This document shows positions 32,301-39,128 of a stretch of 52,217 nucleotides of DNA, piece after piece. Position 1 is the first letter of the stretch; every line of letters begins with the position of its first letter. The translations under genes and the position numbers were made by a program. The notes beneath the pieces were generated by a model. That model was not told the DNA's origin. It searched no databases and worked only from the letters and a program-made list of their open reading frames with translations. Origin of the DNA: a virus; the IMG/VR virus record IMGVR_UViG_3300028400_000009, positions 1 through 52,217 of that record; one strand, 5' to 3'.

Positions 32301-32802
32301 CAGCTTTGCCCGCTTCTGCTGTTAATTCAGCTAATGATTCACGGGTTTTCCCTGATTTTTCAGCCAGGTCTTTTATATCAGTTAGAACGGCTTTATAAGC
32401 ATTTTCACCAACGCCATCAGGTAATTGTTTGGCAATATCAACAGTGGCATTTTCCCATTGTCGCGCAACTAAGGTGACAGCAGTTCCAGAGGCTAAAATA
32501 GGGGTAGTGAATTTTGCTGTGAGACTAGCACCGATACCGCGTAGCTTATCACCAACGCCATTAAGAGTGCCTTTTAAAGATGTGAAAGTCTGAGATAGTT
32601 TTTTTGTCTTTGTATCAAGACGGTCAACATCGCCGCCCATCGAGCTTAATCCACCCGAAGCGGTTTTGCTAGTTGAGCCGATTCTACTTAATTTCTTCTC
32701 TGTAGAATCGGCTGTTTCACCCAGCTTTTTAAGTTTTCTATCAGCAGCATCAAGCCCTGCTGATTCAACTTTATAACCAATCGTCGCAAGATCAAGTCCC
32801 AT
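26362..32802 (-). CDS. Tape measure protein (TP901 type)
   Basis: 2146 residues. An N-terminal helical coil (KKLGETADSTEKKL, LDTKTKKLSQTFTSLKG), a TP901-type core (EKSGKTRESLAELTAEAGKA, IFNTTSRVAGLAKEAGLSEI), a hydrophobic middle (YIAILAGGLAALGPTLLGL, IIAIAVGATLIYKNW), about five Trp-rich units with WWNxxxLxEKV, then Ala/Gln/Glu coiled coils and a charged end. It sets tail length (about 0.15 nm per residue gives roughly 320 nm, a long tail) and may help DNA pass the inner membrane. Starts 1-2 bases from the chaperone stop. Confidence 0.93.
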   Translation of the reverse strand: MGLDLATIGYKVESAGLDAADRKLKKLGETADSTEKKLSRIGSTSKTASGGLSSMGGDVDRLDTKTKKLSQTFTSLKGTLNGVGDKLRGIGASLTAKFTTPILASGTAVTLVARQWENATVDIAKQLPDGVGENAYKAVLTDIKDLAEKSGKTRESLAELTAEAGKAGVEFKNWSDFMRLGTEGAVALDMQAGELAQTLLGIGAGFGIRNNMEALKELTQQVNVLADSSKSTGAEIFNTTSRVAGLAKEAGLSEIQVAALAATLIDTGKAPEIASTSIRALLTQFSSLKNLTPKATQAIEDLGLAPDALIKKFREDAPAALEEFKKAVDKSGDTVGSLTQIFGRENSAGIAALLGNLDKYGELLEKTGDKALVATKWQQELTRQQATFDSKLGQVRESLKNLVDVNMLDTLKDLLDSVKPIIQSFGEWMRVNPELTKYIAILAGGLAALGPTLLGLGSAIPIVTTAFSALTAVIIANPIGAIIAAIAVGATLIYKNWDKLVSWWNNTTFAEKIISINDTAILGAKMVATEFAGWWNQSSLREWAVSVSPAGVEYAEEKARQFMSWWNSSTLAEKVLGLVTAPLQIGWNLAKDAFAWWNTLKLSEKVLTLIPKPLKLAWELAKKFKAWWDNLSLKVLIPKIEMPDFSGIINKAKSLGRNISEGIGKGISAGAARAKQAAKSMSKSVFSSVKGFFGIKSPSRLMADLAKWIPEGIAVGINANQKAPVFALSSLNKKLSSTLMDSSKSYKITSKAQKELIETRKKALKTIADEIAEEKRGFPIIKGLTLLESKREFLRKKAVETKREAVRIAKSIYDEATKRTKQITALTGLNKLNSDSIASVNLQLDHYTKKQAEAKIADDKRIAGLKKIAEINDNLQIQTVRLEQGDEAARLLELSKQYGAEQAKIIQQKEQQLRYTDQEIAAWDTVKNAIADVFNTGELKWNNLRDALLKPLTLDVNLKINKAAGDIQKSIQSVFSKGGGFGDLIKTVRDSVGGLFKGTGKGIGGAINSYQIGSGLASALGANPAGQMGAGIGAALGSFMPGIGSTIGSVVGGLIGNLFSHNPKIRFNQSFEKGQTAENWNDGRNYEGKSVFGRFGLDRASKRFYKLSDAAKDATEKMMRVAEIADGKIAKLMTSEQIEGAKTRLSNQGLKYGNNSKDIKSFLLERLRIQLEQLSPAIQNVIKSTGDYEHQLQALSDIVDIKETVLPIFDEMGAEIGKSAQTILTEFKNNDFLSAWVEQFPEDALAEAERQAQDARLVIVYKWGEKLKQEGESVSQALIRSAGNFAAVTTMADNMGISSSTASLKGLELSNQLIELAGGLNEFGSKAEFVYQNFFTQAERDIKTRENASNAIAAYNEQFSGLDITSRDTFRTIIDSIDLTTEAGVKQYAALLDVAQAVDTLYPKLEETAGSVTDLSSAISLFNQEFYSSAEQAAQKLADAQATLANSNLDLGGMDNIREKFRTLIESLDPGSDAYNNAIQYAQAIDIIADAQEDAARKLAEATQNYESYFLGTNHSLEEARAVVASLGLSVDNLKNSYIALVNGATGAERERLISLNDSVRIVIEEENRLKEARIRAAEEAAREQARQAEKLAREQQRIYEEHQRALKKVADLTRELADLQAQLAELDRRIAGGGTSAEDAIQAQIDAQQIVVQQARDSVTAAQNAYNEAMRYWEAQQQAAQAGREYLESLKLDNNLTNLTPQEQLAEAQRQYQAALASGDVGATQSAMQKYLQLARSAYGSSDQYDQILNLTRGSFEDLLASIENQPQPSDDILNTARANLQAAEDQLAVLREQLELARETARTEDLEAQRADLAAKIQAKMDELALAKEASNATITPHLATLKNTHETNYANIIQKLAQQITIDSALPADIRDHLNANLTAIRNATDNTTLTAATQTMRDYINSLPVDIRSQLDPRLTNLVGIKTNTGVINSLPENIRTKLEPNLGGIKTNTSPIDGNNLAMWFKLLGIEMQSNTDVLTLLQIRLDDISWYDGKIRDNIKEQNKNWHKSGSGSAIPSFAKGADFIDVRAHQAERILPAASNKVITQYFMDKNHERESKPVAFIGKNKEQEKTNKLLEASLKKLEEIKSENQQIKQELNELKENRSEIARFEAQQRNDLKDAQEKNTRAVKDTANKPDNKRLELA

Positions 32803-33568
32803 TATCTTTCTACCGCAAATGACATGAATTGATCTTCAACCGATTGAACGACTTTATCATCATGCAATGGGTCTGGCTTATCGCCACCAAAACGATTTAT
32901 ATCACTTAAATACTGCTCTGATAGCTCTTTTAACAATGTAACTTCCTCTCTATCAAAATTAGCACCCGTGATATTTATATAGCTTTCAATATCAGGGTAA
33001 GTGAACGGTTTATCGTATGACGTCATTCCCATCGCAATTAATTGATTAATCAACCATTGGGAATACTGCCATATTTCAGGCAGGTCATTTTTTAGCTTTC
33101 TTGCTCCGTTGTATGCGTAGTGCTTAATCCACTCTCTGCACTGTTCGCGGGTTTCGTAAAATTTACACCGCCCCAGTTTTTATCGTCGTCTAGCCAATCG
33201 CGCCACTGTTTATAATATGGCGCGTATGCTGGATTCTTGAAGAAATTATACAATTCTGATTCATTAGCATGTAAATCATCCAGTCCTTCAACTTTAGTGA
33301 CCATCTTTGAGTAGAGTCTTAATTGACGCTCTTCTGCAAGCTTGGTTTCTTCACGATCAATATTGATTATTTGATTACCAGAATCCTTTTCAATTTCGAT
33401 CTTTTGCATCTTTTTTGCTTTGAATTTATCAAGTTTGTCTGCACAATCTTTCCATTCTTGAGAATAGGGCACATAACCAGTAAAGCTAAACCCTAGCTTT
33501 TCATTAGTTGCAGGGTCTCTAAATTCATAAGTTGTCAACTTTGGTACTGCTAAATTGTTTAATTTCAT
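32802..33568 (-). CDS. Tail assembly chaperone GT, made by a -1 frameshift
   Basis: The short chaperone (33092-33568) can switch to the -1 frame at A_AAT_TTT (33164-33158). The -1 frame is open from the slip site to 32802 and reads as real protein from the first codons: NFYETREQCREWIKHYAYNG, then LPEIWQYSQWLINQ and FTYPDIESYINITG, joined to the frame ending FAVER. In lambda the equivalent G and GT lie just before the tape measure, as here. The frame 32802-33053 has no good independent start. The fusion chaperones the tape measure. Frameshift use is inferred. Confidence 0.75.
33092..33568 (-). CDS. Tail assembly chaperone G
   Basis: 158 residues from ATG at 33568 (AAAGGA upstream; the longer start at 33601 has none). 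Beta start (PKLTTYEFRDPATNEKLGF) and charged helices (KDCADKLDKFKAKKMQKIE), ending SGLSTTHTTEQES when no frameshift occurs. Position between tail tube and tape measure is diagnostic. Confidence 0.75.
   Translation of the reverse strand: MKLNNLAVPKLTTYEFRDPATNEKLGFSFTGYVPYSQEWKDCADKLDKFKAKKMQKIEIEKDSGNQIINIDREETKLAEERQLRLYSKMVTKVEGLDDLHANESELYNFFKNPAYAPYYKQWRDWLDDDKNWGGVNFTKPANSAESGLSTTHTTEQES
33158..33164 (-). other. Slippery heptamer A_AAT_TTT
   Basis: The heptamer is in the exact phase of the zero frame (codons GTA AAT TTT), so tRNAs can re-pair on AAA and TTT. About 15 bases after it a weak stem AGTGC/GCACT (33131-33145 region) may slow the ribosome. Protein-like sequence changes frame exactly here. 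Confidence 0.75.
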
Positions 33569-33660
33569 TATTTTGTCCTTTGTAAAATTTAATGGGCGCA
33601 CCTTAAAAAAAGTACACCACTTCCTCTTTAACTAGAGGCGACAGCCAAGGACGCTATGGA

Positions 33661-34134
33661 TTAAGCGGCTTTCTTAACGTAATCGTCCATTTGCGGCCAT
33701 ATTTCAACAGAACGCTTATCTTTATCATCAGCTGAACCGCCGTCTGAGATAGTAAATTTTGCCACTTCGCCCTGACCGAATACTTGGTTGCCATTAGGGA
33801 AGGTTAAACGATACGATACGATGCCACCGTTAGGTTTTTCAGCATTTTCAAGGATAGTCTGAGCTGCATTACCCCAATCACTTTCCATTGTGAATGTAAT
33901 CGCGTCCCACTTAGAAGAGCCTTTGCTATCTGAATTAGTCGCTTTACAAACTAAATTACTTGATACAGCGTTATAGGTTCTGCCTATAGTTGGGGAGTTT
34001 TCTAGGGTACAGTCATCTTCTGTCCATGTCAGGGCTTCATATTCTGCCAAGGTAGCACCAGACAAACCGCTTGCTGGTTGTGATGCCGTGAATGCTATTT
34101 TAGTCCCTGCTAAGGTTTGTGTTCCAGTTGCCAT
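33661..34134 (-). CDS. Major tail tube protein
   Basis: 157 residues. MATGTQTLAGTKIAFTASQP, then TWTEDDCTLENSPTIGRTYN and a beta-rich body with TFTMESDWGNAAQTILE and YRLTFPNGNQVFGQGEVA, typical of siphovirus tail tube proteins. Gene order (connector, tube, chaperone, tape measure) agrees. Hairpin CCTCT/AGAGG plus a T-run at 33601-33635 follows and may reduce downstream expression. Confidence 0.88.
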   Translation of the reverse strand: MATGTQTLAGTKIAFTASQPASGLSGATLAEYEALTWTEDDCTLENSPTIGRTYNAVSSNLVCKATNSDSKGSSKWDAITFTMESDWGNAAQTILENAEKPNGGIVSYRLTFPNGNQVFGQGEVAKFTISDGGSADDKDKRSVEIWPQMDDYVKKAA

Positions 34135-34149
34135 AATTCTTGACTCCGT

Positions 34150-34317
34150 TTATTTAATTTTCCAGCCATCGGCAACATAGCCTTCGACTTCGACTTCAAA
34201 AGGTGAGACTTCTACTGTCTTCCCTTTAATTTTTTTGATGAGCGTTATCCTGGAGGCGTCTTCTTTTACTTCAACGCCTTTGGGTTTAGTTTCGCCTTCT
34301 GCTTTTTCTTTCGTCAT
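34150..34317 (-). CDS. Hypothetical small protein
   Basis: 55 residues from ATG at 34317. Lys/Glu-rich with VEVKEDASRITLIKKIKGK and VEVEGYVADGWKIK. No family. Lies between terminator-type connector and tail tube genes, so perhaps a virion part. Confidence 0.6.
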   Translation of the reverse strand: MTKEKAEGETKPKGVEVKEDASRITLIKKIKGKTVEVSPFEVEVEGYVADGWKIK

Positions 34318-34319
34318 AA

Positions 34320-34703
34320 TTAACAATCCTTTACTTTGTAGCTGATTGATACAGGCGTGTACCACCATGTATCTCTATTATCAACGTAACGCTGGATATG
34401 AGGTCTTTTTACAATCTCAATTCCACCGAATTTCAGAAACTTAGGGAACAAATCAGCTACTTTCTGAGCTTCTACTTGCCCCCAATATTCACCTTTCGTT
34501 CCTTTGTAATTAATCAATACAGTAATCAAACCATATAGTTCATCACCACCAGTTAATTTTCCTACAGGTGTATTAGGCGCGACAAAATAGGTTATATATT
34601 CATCTGCTGAAAACTTGTAATCCCGTGGATGCTTAACAGGCAATAATCCAACAGAATTAATAAACCTATCACCAACAGCCGCAAGTATTTCATGCTGATA
34701 CAA
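34320..34703 (-). CDS. Tail terminator-like protein (DUF4128 type)
   Basis: 127 residues. IEIVKRPHIQRYVDNRDTW and YWGQVEAQKVADLFPK fit tail-end terminators that close the tail tube in lambda-like phages. Overlaps the gene upstream by 14 bases. Confidence 0.6.
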   Translation of the reverse strand: MYQHEILAAVGDRFINSVGLLPVKHPRDYKFSADEYITYFVAPNTPVGKLTGGDELYGLITVLINYKGTKGEYWGQVEAQKVADLFPKFLKFGGIEIVKRPHIQRYVDNRDTWWYTPVSISYKVKDC

Positions 34704-35091
34704 CTCTCACCGCCTCGTTTACTGTGTTCTGCCAGGCATTTACAGCCAATCCAAACGGTCTATAACCTAATTTGTATTCAACAATTTTATTGTGATGAAC
34801 TGAATCAGTAACATAAGTATCATTGCCCAGTTTGATGCGCTTAGAGTTCTTTTTGGCTCTGAGTTTCGCATCTTCAAGTTTTTGTATTTCTACTGAGATA
34901 CTTACTTTTTCATCGCCATAAACTTTAAATGACTTATTAATACTGTTAGGACTCAAATTAATAGAATCCATAAATGCACCAGTCCAAACAGGGGAGGCGT
35001 CCGCTACAACCTCAACACTTAACGCAGGCGCAACCTGAGCCAATTTTCTCAATCTTGCACGGTGCTTTTTGATTATGTCTGAGTGCTTCAC
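34690..35091 (-). CDS. HK97 gp10-like tail completion protein
   Basis: 133 residues. KKHRARLRKLAQVAPALSVE, then ASPVWTGAFMDSINLS and NKIVEYKLGYRPFG(LA) have the order of the HK97 gp10 family (the PVDTG...S pattern and YA..iEyG..). Joins head and tail. Confidence 0.65.
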   Translation of the reverse strand: MKHSDIIKKHRARLRKLAQVAPALSVEVVADASPVWTGAFMDSINLSPNSINKSFKVYGDEKVSISVEIQKLEDAKLRAKKNSKRIKLGNDTYVTDSVHHNKIVEYKLGYRPFGLAVNAWQNTVNEAVRVVSA

Positions 35092-35438
35092 TTTCTCACC
35101 TGTATTTCATATAAAATGGTTGTTATTCCGTCGAAATTTAACGGCTTAACTTTTACTATCTTATAATCAGTGTCCATGTGCGTTACGTTTTCAAGTTCAA
35201 CTTCATTAGTAACCAGATAAAACAAATCATCTTTTTTTACGTCACTACTAAAGTTTTCATCAAAATCCAGCGTTAAAACGTGCGCTTTCCCAACTTCTGT
35301 AAACGCTTGAGAATCAAGATAAGGTTTAAGCGGGTCGCCAAGGTTGCCAAAGCTTGCTTGTCTCCCTGCTTCTTTTATATCTTCTACTGTTTCAAGCGCA
35401 TCTTGAATGTAACTCGCGCTTTCTGCGCTACTAGCCAT
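35088..35438 (-). CDS. Head-tail connector protein
   Basis: 116 residues, not assigned to a named family. Beta-rich end (TDYKIVKVKPLNFDGITTI). Overlaps both neighbours; stands where lambda-like phages place the stopper protein. Confidence 0.6.
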   Translation of the reverse strand: MASSAESASYIQDALETVEDIKEAGRQASFGNLGDPLKPYLDSQAFTEVGKAHVLTLDFDENFSSDVKKDDLFYLVTNEVELENVTHMDTDYKIVKVKPLNFDGITTILYEIQVRK

Positions 35439-35839
35439 TACCTAATGAGTTCTATAATTGAATTGTTACTGCCGCACAAATAATCTTTTAAAAGTTCATA
35501 AACAACGCCTAGTCGTTTGATCTTTGATATTGAATCAGAACCAGATAATGATTTATCTACATCCCATTCTTTAACAATAGCCCCGCGCCCTAATCCTTTT
35601 TTAGTGAGCATTTTTTCTTCTGCAACACCAAAAGGATTAAATCCGCCTCCCTCTGCACTCATTGAATAGGCAATATAATTATGCGCTTGTACTATGATTT
35701 CATCGGGAACTGGCTTGCACAGCTTTACAGTAGACAGAAAACTAAACGATCTTTTCAATAAAACGTCTTTGTTCTCTGCTACTGTATAACCAAAGTCAGT
35801 TAGAAATTGGTCAAACTGTGCAAGTGTGGAAGGAGTCAC
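35438..35839 (-). CDS. Head-tail adaptor, DnaT-like/gp6 fold (probable)
   Basis: 133 residues, helical (FDQFLTDFGYTVAENKDV, DEIIVQAHNYIAYSMSAEGG, IKRLGVVYELLKDYLCG), the layout of adaptor proteins often annotated as DnaT-like. Adjacent to capsid and stopper genes. Confidence 0.6.
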   Translation of the reverse strand: MTPSTLAQFDQFLTDFGYTVAENKDVLLKRSFSFLSTVKLCKPVPDEIIVQAHNYIAYSMSAEGGGFNPFGVAEEKMLTKKGLGRGAIVKEWDVDKSLSGSDSISKIKRLGVVYELLKDYLCGSNNSIIELIR

Positions 35840-36057
35840 TTTTTAGGCTTTGCTTTTTTAGTCTTATCAGCTATCACTTCAATGCCTGCATCTTCAAGAG
35901 CTTTCACAATATCAGGATAATCGCCATGAACTTCTGCAACTGTTATATCAGATGAAACGCCCTGGAAAGCATCCGCATTCTCGACGCGGCAACCAGCAAA
36001 TTTATTTCTAAATTCAGGTGTTATTTCTAAATCACTAGGGATATAAATAGCTTTCAT
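35836..36057 (-). CDS. Hypothetical protein
   Basis: 73 residues. Short mixed fold (RVENADAFQGVSSDITVAEV, IVKALEDAGIEVIADK) with a Lys-rich tail. Lies next to the capsid gene; possibly a capsid accessory or part of a completion complex. Confidence 0.6.
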   Translation of the reverse strand: MKAIYIPSDLEITPEFRNKFAGCRVENADAFQGVSSDITVAEVHGDYPDIVKALEDAGIEVIADKTKKAKPKK

Positions 36058-36060
36058 GGT

Positions 36061-36993
36061 TTACGCTCCAAATTCAGTCATAGTTCCAAGCAAATTAGTA
36101 TTACTGCCTGTAGTTGACCAGTTCGCTGGAGTAGTAAGCAATGCTCTTGTTACATTTCCACCTGTGCCAACATAAGGAGTATTTCTAAGCTTCAAGTTAA
36201 ACCCGCCATCAAGCGACCATGTTTGATAATGATTTTCTGTGTCGTCATGGTTATTGATAACGATACTTGGTGCGCTTGAATTAAGCTTGATTTCAATAGC
36301 GTTTTCAAACAAAGCAAGTAATCTTTGTTTAGTCCCATTCATAAGGTCAGGTAATGCAGACGACATGAAAGGGATATTCAAAGTTCCTGCACTCGCGCCA
36401 TAGACAACACCAGCCTCACCGTATCGGTTTTGCTCGATAGCTTCGCTTAGTACATCAAAACCAAGTCCTGTAGCGGCCAACCAACCTACAACATTAGGTG
36501 CTTGATCTTGCAGAGGTCTTAACGCCTCAACAAAGTCTTTCTTTGTGAATGCTGCTGTCTGAGCTATTTTATTTGTAGCTACTGCGCCGATTGCTGTTGC
36601 CGCTGCTGCAATAGATATACCTAGAATATGCTTCATTTCATTCTGTGCAACATTACGTCCCATTGCATTTGAATAAGCCATGTTATCAAATCCAGAACGC
36701 GATAGATCAGACTGTGGAATGATTTGACGCTTTGTGTTGTAGGATACTTTTACACCTACATTTTCAGCTAGTCCGAGGCGCTCTTCATTACGTGCTGCTG
36801 TGCCAGAAGGGTCGCGGTTTTGGAATGTAACATCACCAGTAAAGATAGTTTCTTTTTCAAAATCACCTTTTACGGCTTCCGATGTTACTTTAATTGCTCT
36901 AAATCCAGCTTGCGAGGTTATAGCAAGATTTTCTTGTACGCCCTCTAAATATCCAGATTCATATTCATCATTGTGTAAGACAAAATTTGCCAT
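36061..36993 (-). CDS. Major capsid protein
   Basis: 310 residues, an acidic beginning (NFVLHNDEYESGYLEGVQEN) and HK97-fold-like parts (SDLSRSGFDNMAYSNAMGRN, ASAGTLNIPFMSSALPDL). Order scaffold, capsid, connectors is usual. Family not named, but position is decisive. Confidence 0.85.
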   Translation of the reverse strand: MANFVLHNDEYESGYLEGVQENLAITSQAGFRAIKVTSEAVKGDFEKETIFTGDVTFQNRDPSGTAARNEERLGLAENVGVKVSYNTKRQIIPQSDLSRSGFDNMAYSNAMGRNVAQNEMKHILGISIAAAATAIGAVATNKIAQTAAFTKKDFVEALRPLQDQAPNVVGWLAATGLGFDVLSEAIEQNRYGEAGVVYGASAGTLNIPFMSSALPDLMNGTKQRLLALFENAIEIKLNSSAPSIVINNHDDTENHYQTWSLDGGFNLKLRNTPYVGTGGNVTRALLTTPANWSTTGSNTNLLGTMTEFGA

Positions 36994-36998
36994 TATAA

Positions 36999-37030
36999 TT
37001 TACCTATGTAATTTTTTAATTCTAGGTAAA
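36999..37030 (-). promoter_or_regulatory. Hairpin covering the capsid ribosome-binding site
   Basis: TTTACCTA and TAGGTAAA pair over 8 bases (36999-37006 / 37023-37030) with a 16-base loop. The AGG used by the capsid start (TAGGTAAATTATAATG) is in the stem. Opening it would control capsid output. A second stem CTGCTT/AAGCAG lies further upstream. Confidence 0.45.
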
Positions 37031-37067
37031 GTGCTTATTACCAAACTTTCGAACTGCTTAATTGCTT

Positions 37068-37910
37068 TTAAGCAGCTTCTTTTTGTGGAGAGAAAGGAAG
37101 CGCGTTATATGCCGCGTACCCAAACTCTTTCTTGTATTGTGCTTTTTGCTGTTCAGTCATTTTTGACTTGAACATGCCTTCTTTCTTAATGCCGCCGCCA
37201 TTTGTCCCCAATCCGTCAGCATCTTTGAAGATTGTTAAATTCTTTGATTCGTGTAGATATTTAACCCAATCAGTAAACGAGAAATTACCGTTTTCATCTG
37301 ACAGTATTTTCCCATCCTCAAAACTTCTAAATGTTGTGTTCCCCTCTCTATCGACCTCAATCGCTGGTTTTTCAATAACAGAACCATCAACATCTTTAAA
37401 ATAAACATTGTCACGCGCCATCACTAAAGCGGCTCTCAATACTTCTGGGTTCGCTTTTAATGTCAAGAAAGCACTTTTAACACCACCATCACGCTTTTCT
37501 CTAACTAGAGTTGACTGTGATGATTCAGCTAACTTTAACGCCTCTTCGCTTGCTTCATTTAATGCTTTCAACTGTGATTCAAGTTCTTCTATTTTGCTTG
37601 AGAACTCACTCGATACATCTTGCCTGATAGCTTTTTCTATTTCGTCACGGTTTACACCGTCTAAATTATCTTTTTTCAGTTGTTCGATTTTAGCTTCAAG
37701 CTCTTCTGCTTTTTTAGCTTTTTCAGCTAGTGTTTCAACTTGAGCCTTGTACTCATTGGCTTTATCAATAGCTTGTTGCTTCTCAGTTTTCAATGCAGAA
37801 TTTACATTTCTTACTGATTCATTCGCCTTCTCAAATTCTGTATTAACTAATTTTGTTACTGCTTTTTGTTGATCTTCGCTTAGACCGATTCCACTAAAAT
37901 CTAATTCCAT
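37068..37910 (-). CDS. Capsid scaffolding protein
   Basis: 280 residues. A long coiled coil (SSALKTEKQQAIDKANEY, VETLAEKAKKAEELEAKIEQ) to about residue 145, then a domain with VMARDNVYFKDVDGSVIEKP and a Gly-rich tail with TNGGGIKKEGM. Typical scaffold (DUF4355/GPO type) before the capsid gene. Confidence 0.8.
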   Translation of the reverse strand: MELDFSGIGLSEDQQKAVTKLVNTEFEKANESVRNVNSALKTEKQQAIDKANEYKAQVETLAEKAKKAEELEAKIEQLKKDNLDGVNRDEIEKAIRQDVSSEFSSKIEELESQLKALNEASEEALKLAESSQSTLVREKRDGGVKSAFLTLKANPEVLRAALVMARDNVYFKDVDGSVIEKPAIEVDREGNTTFRSFEDGKILSDENGNFSFTDWVKYLHESKNLTIFKDADGLGTNGGGIKKEGMFKSKMTEQQKAQYKKEFGYAAYNALPFSPQKEAA

Positions 37911-38047
37911 TTGGTTATCCTATGCTTTGGATTGATTAAAAAGTATGCTTACTTATTTTTAATAATATCAAATGGTAATGTATGTTAAAAGCGCAGTATT
38001 GCTGTATACTATTAGGGTAATATTATGATAATGGTATATTTTTATAT

Positions 38048-38215
38048 ATGTGCAAAAATAGCATCATACAAACAACTTTCTACCTGCCTAAATGGCTAAA
38101 AGAAAAGAGGAAGATATTTGCTGAAAGACTGGGATTATCTGAGAACGCTTTTACTCGGATGGCGGTTAGCGAAAAAATAGAAAGAATGAAGGAAAACAAT
38201 GAAGAGCATTTTTAG
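38048..38215 (+). CDS. 55-residue RHH protein inside the structural block
   Basis: IIQTTFYLPKWLKEKRKIFA followed by GLSENAFTRMAVSEKIERM is an RHH. It is on the plus strand between two minus-strand head genes, the position of a moron. Upstream, TATACTATTAGGGTAAT (38004-38020) is a diverged match to the operator family, and a promoter may start there. Ends 6 bases before the convergent gene end. Confidence 0.65.
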   Translation: MCKNSIIQTTFYLPKWLKEKRKIFAERLGLSENAFTRMAVSEKIERMKENNEEHF

Positions 38216-38220
38216 AACTG

Positions 38221-38898
38221 CTATTTTAAAAGCTTCTTTACACTAATCAACCGAGCATCAATCAACTGCTTAGTGGTGTTTAATTCAAGCTCTCCTGATT
38301 CATAAGCTTTTATTACTGATTTGCGCTTTAATATATCGCGCTTTTCTTTTTTGCTCATGCTATTAAATTGGGTGATTAAATCCCTTGTATCTGGTTTTGC
38401 TTCGCCTGTTTTTATTGGTATTATCCTTGACCTGCACCTGTGTTGATGATGATGAACGCCTTTATGAAAAGCCCCACTTGTTCTCGGAGGTTTCTCCACG
38501 CTTGGAATCTCGCTCCATTTTTTATGCCATTCTTCGCCAACGTAAACAGGACATACTTTTGAAGAGCGACCATCTAACACAACATAACTATAAAAATAAT
38601 CGACCTTTCTAGCAAACCTATTCTCCATCTCTTGCCTTGCGCCTAACATAATATTTCTAAACGTGGTCAATATTGGTGCTTTTCTCTTTTGAATAATATC
38701 TGAAAGTGTATGTTCAAAATCACCAGGGGATAGCTTGTTTTTCTTCGCAGTCTTAAATGCTTCAATCATTCTATTAAAAGTAGTTTGCTCAGATGATAAA
38801 ACACCACTAAACAATATTTCTTTTATTGTTTTGCCGCCAACTTTTAGTTTATCTAAAAACTGCTTTGCTTTATCGAATGAGAAAAAATCTTTTATCAT
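38221..38898 (-). CDS. Minor head protein (SPP1 gp7/Mu F type)
   Basis: 225 residues. FSYVVLDGR-like YSYVVLDGRSSKVCPVYVGE, then HHHQHRCRSRIIPI is the MuF core (GR...C..C and H..CRC). Placed behind the portal, as usual. It is injected or stays in the head. Confidence 0.8.
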   Translation of the reverse strand: MIKDFFSFDKAKQFLDKLKVGGKTIKEILFSGVLSSEQTTFNRMIEAFKTAKKNKLSPGDFEHTLSDIIQKRKAPILTTFRNIMLGARQEMENRFARKVDYFYSYVVLDGRSSKVCPVYVGEEWHKKWSEIPSVEKPPRTSGAFHKGVHHHQHRCRSRIIPIKTGEAKPDTRDLITQFNSMSKKEKRDILKRKSVIKAYESGELELNTTKQLIDARLISVKKLLK

Positions 38899-39128
38899 TT
38901 TATTAATTTGAACTGAACAATTAAATCTTTAACTAATCGCTTGATTAATCCTTCGCGCCTATTAATTAGAAGCTCTTTTCCTTTAGCTATTGCAAGCTCA
39001 GCACTCCCACCTTTCTGATAAATATCGCTTAACAGCTTTGCTAGTTTTTTATTTGTCTTTTTCTGGTATGGATATGACTTTAGCTTGACTGTTGTTGAAT
39101 CAAACTCCTGCTTTGCTCTTTCATCCAT
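38895..39128 (-). CDS. Hypothetical protein between portal and MuF
   Basis: 77 residues. Lys-rich, helical (SYPYQKKTNKKLAKLLSDIY, ELLINRREGLIKRLVK). Overlaps both neighbours by 1-4 bases. May be the front of a split MuF-like head protein, since the next gene lacks a long N-terminal helix; uncertain. Confidence 0.6.
   Translation of the reverse strand: MDERAKQEFDSTTVKLKSYPYQKKTNKKLAKLLSDIYQKGGSAELAIAKGKELLINRREGLIKRLVKDLIVQFKLIK

Noticed and set aside
33742-33751. Neisseria-type uptake word (GCCGTCTGA)
   Set aside because: Single occurrence inside a coding region; not evidence for host.
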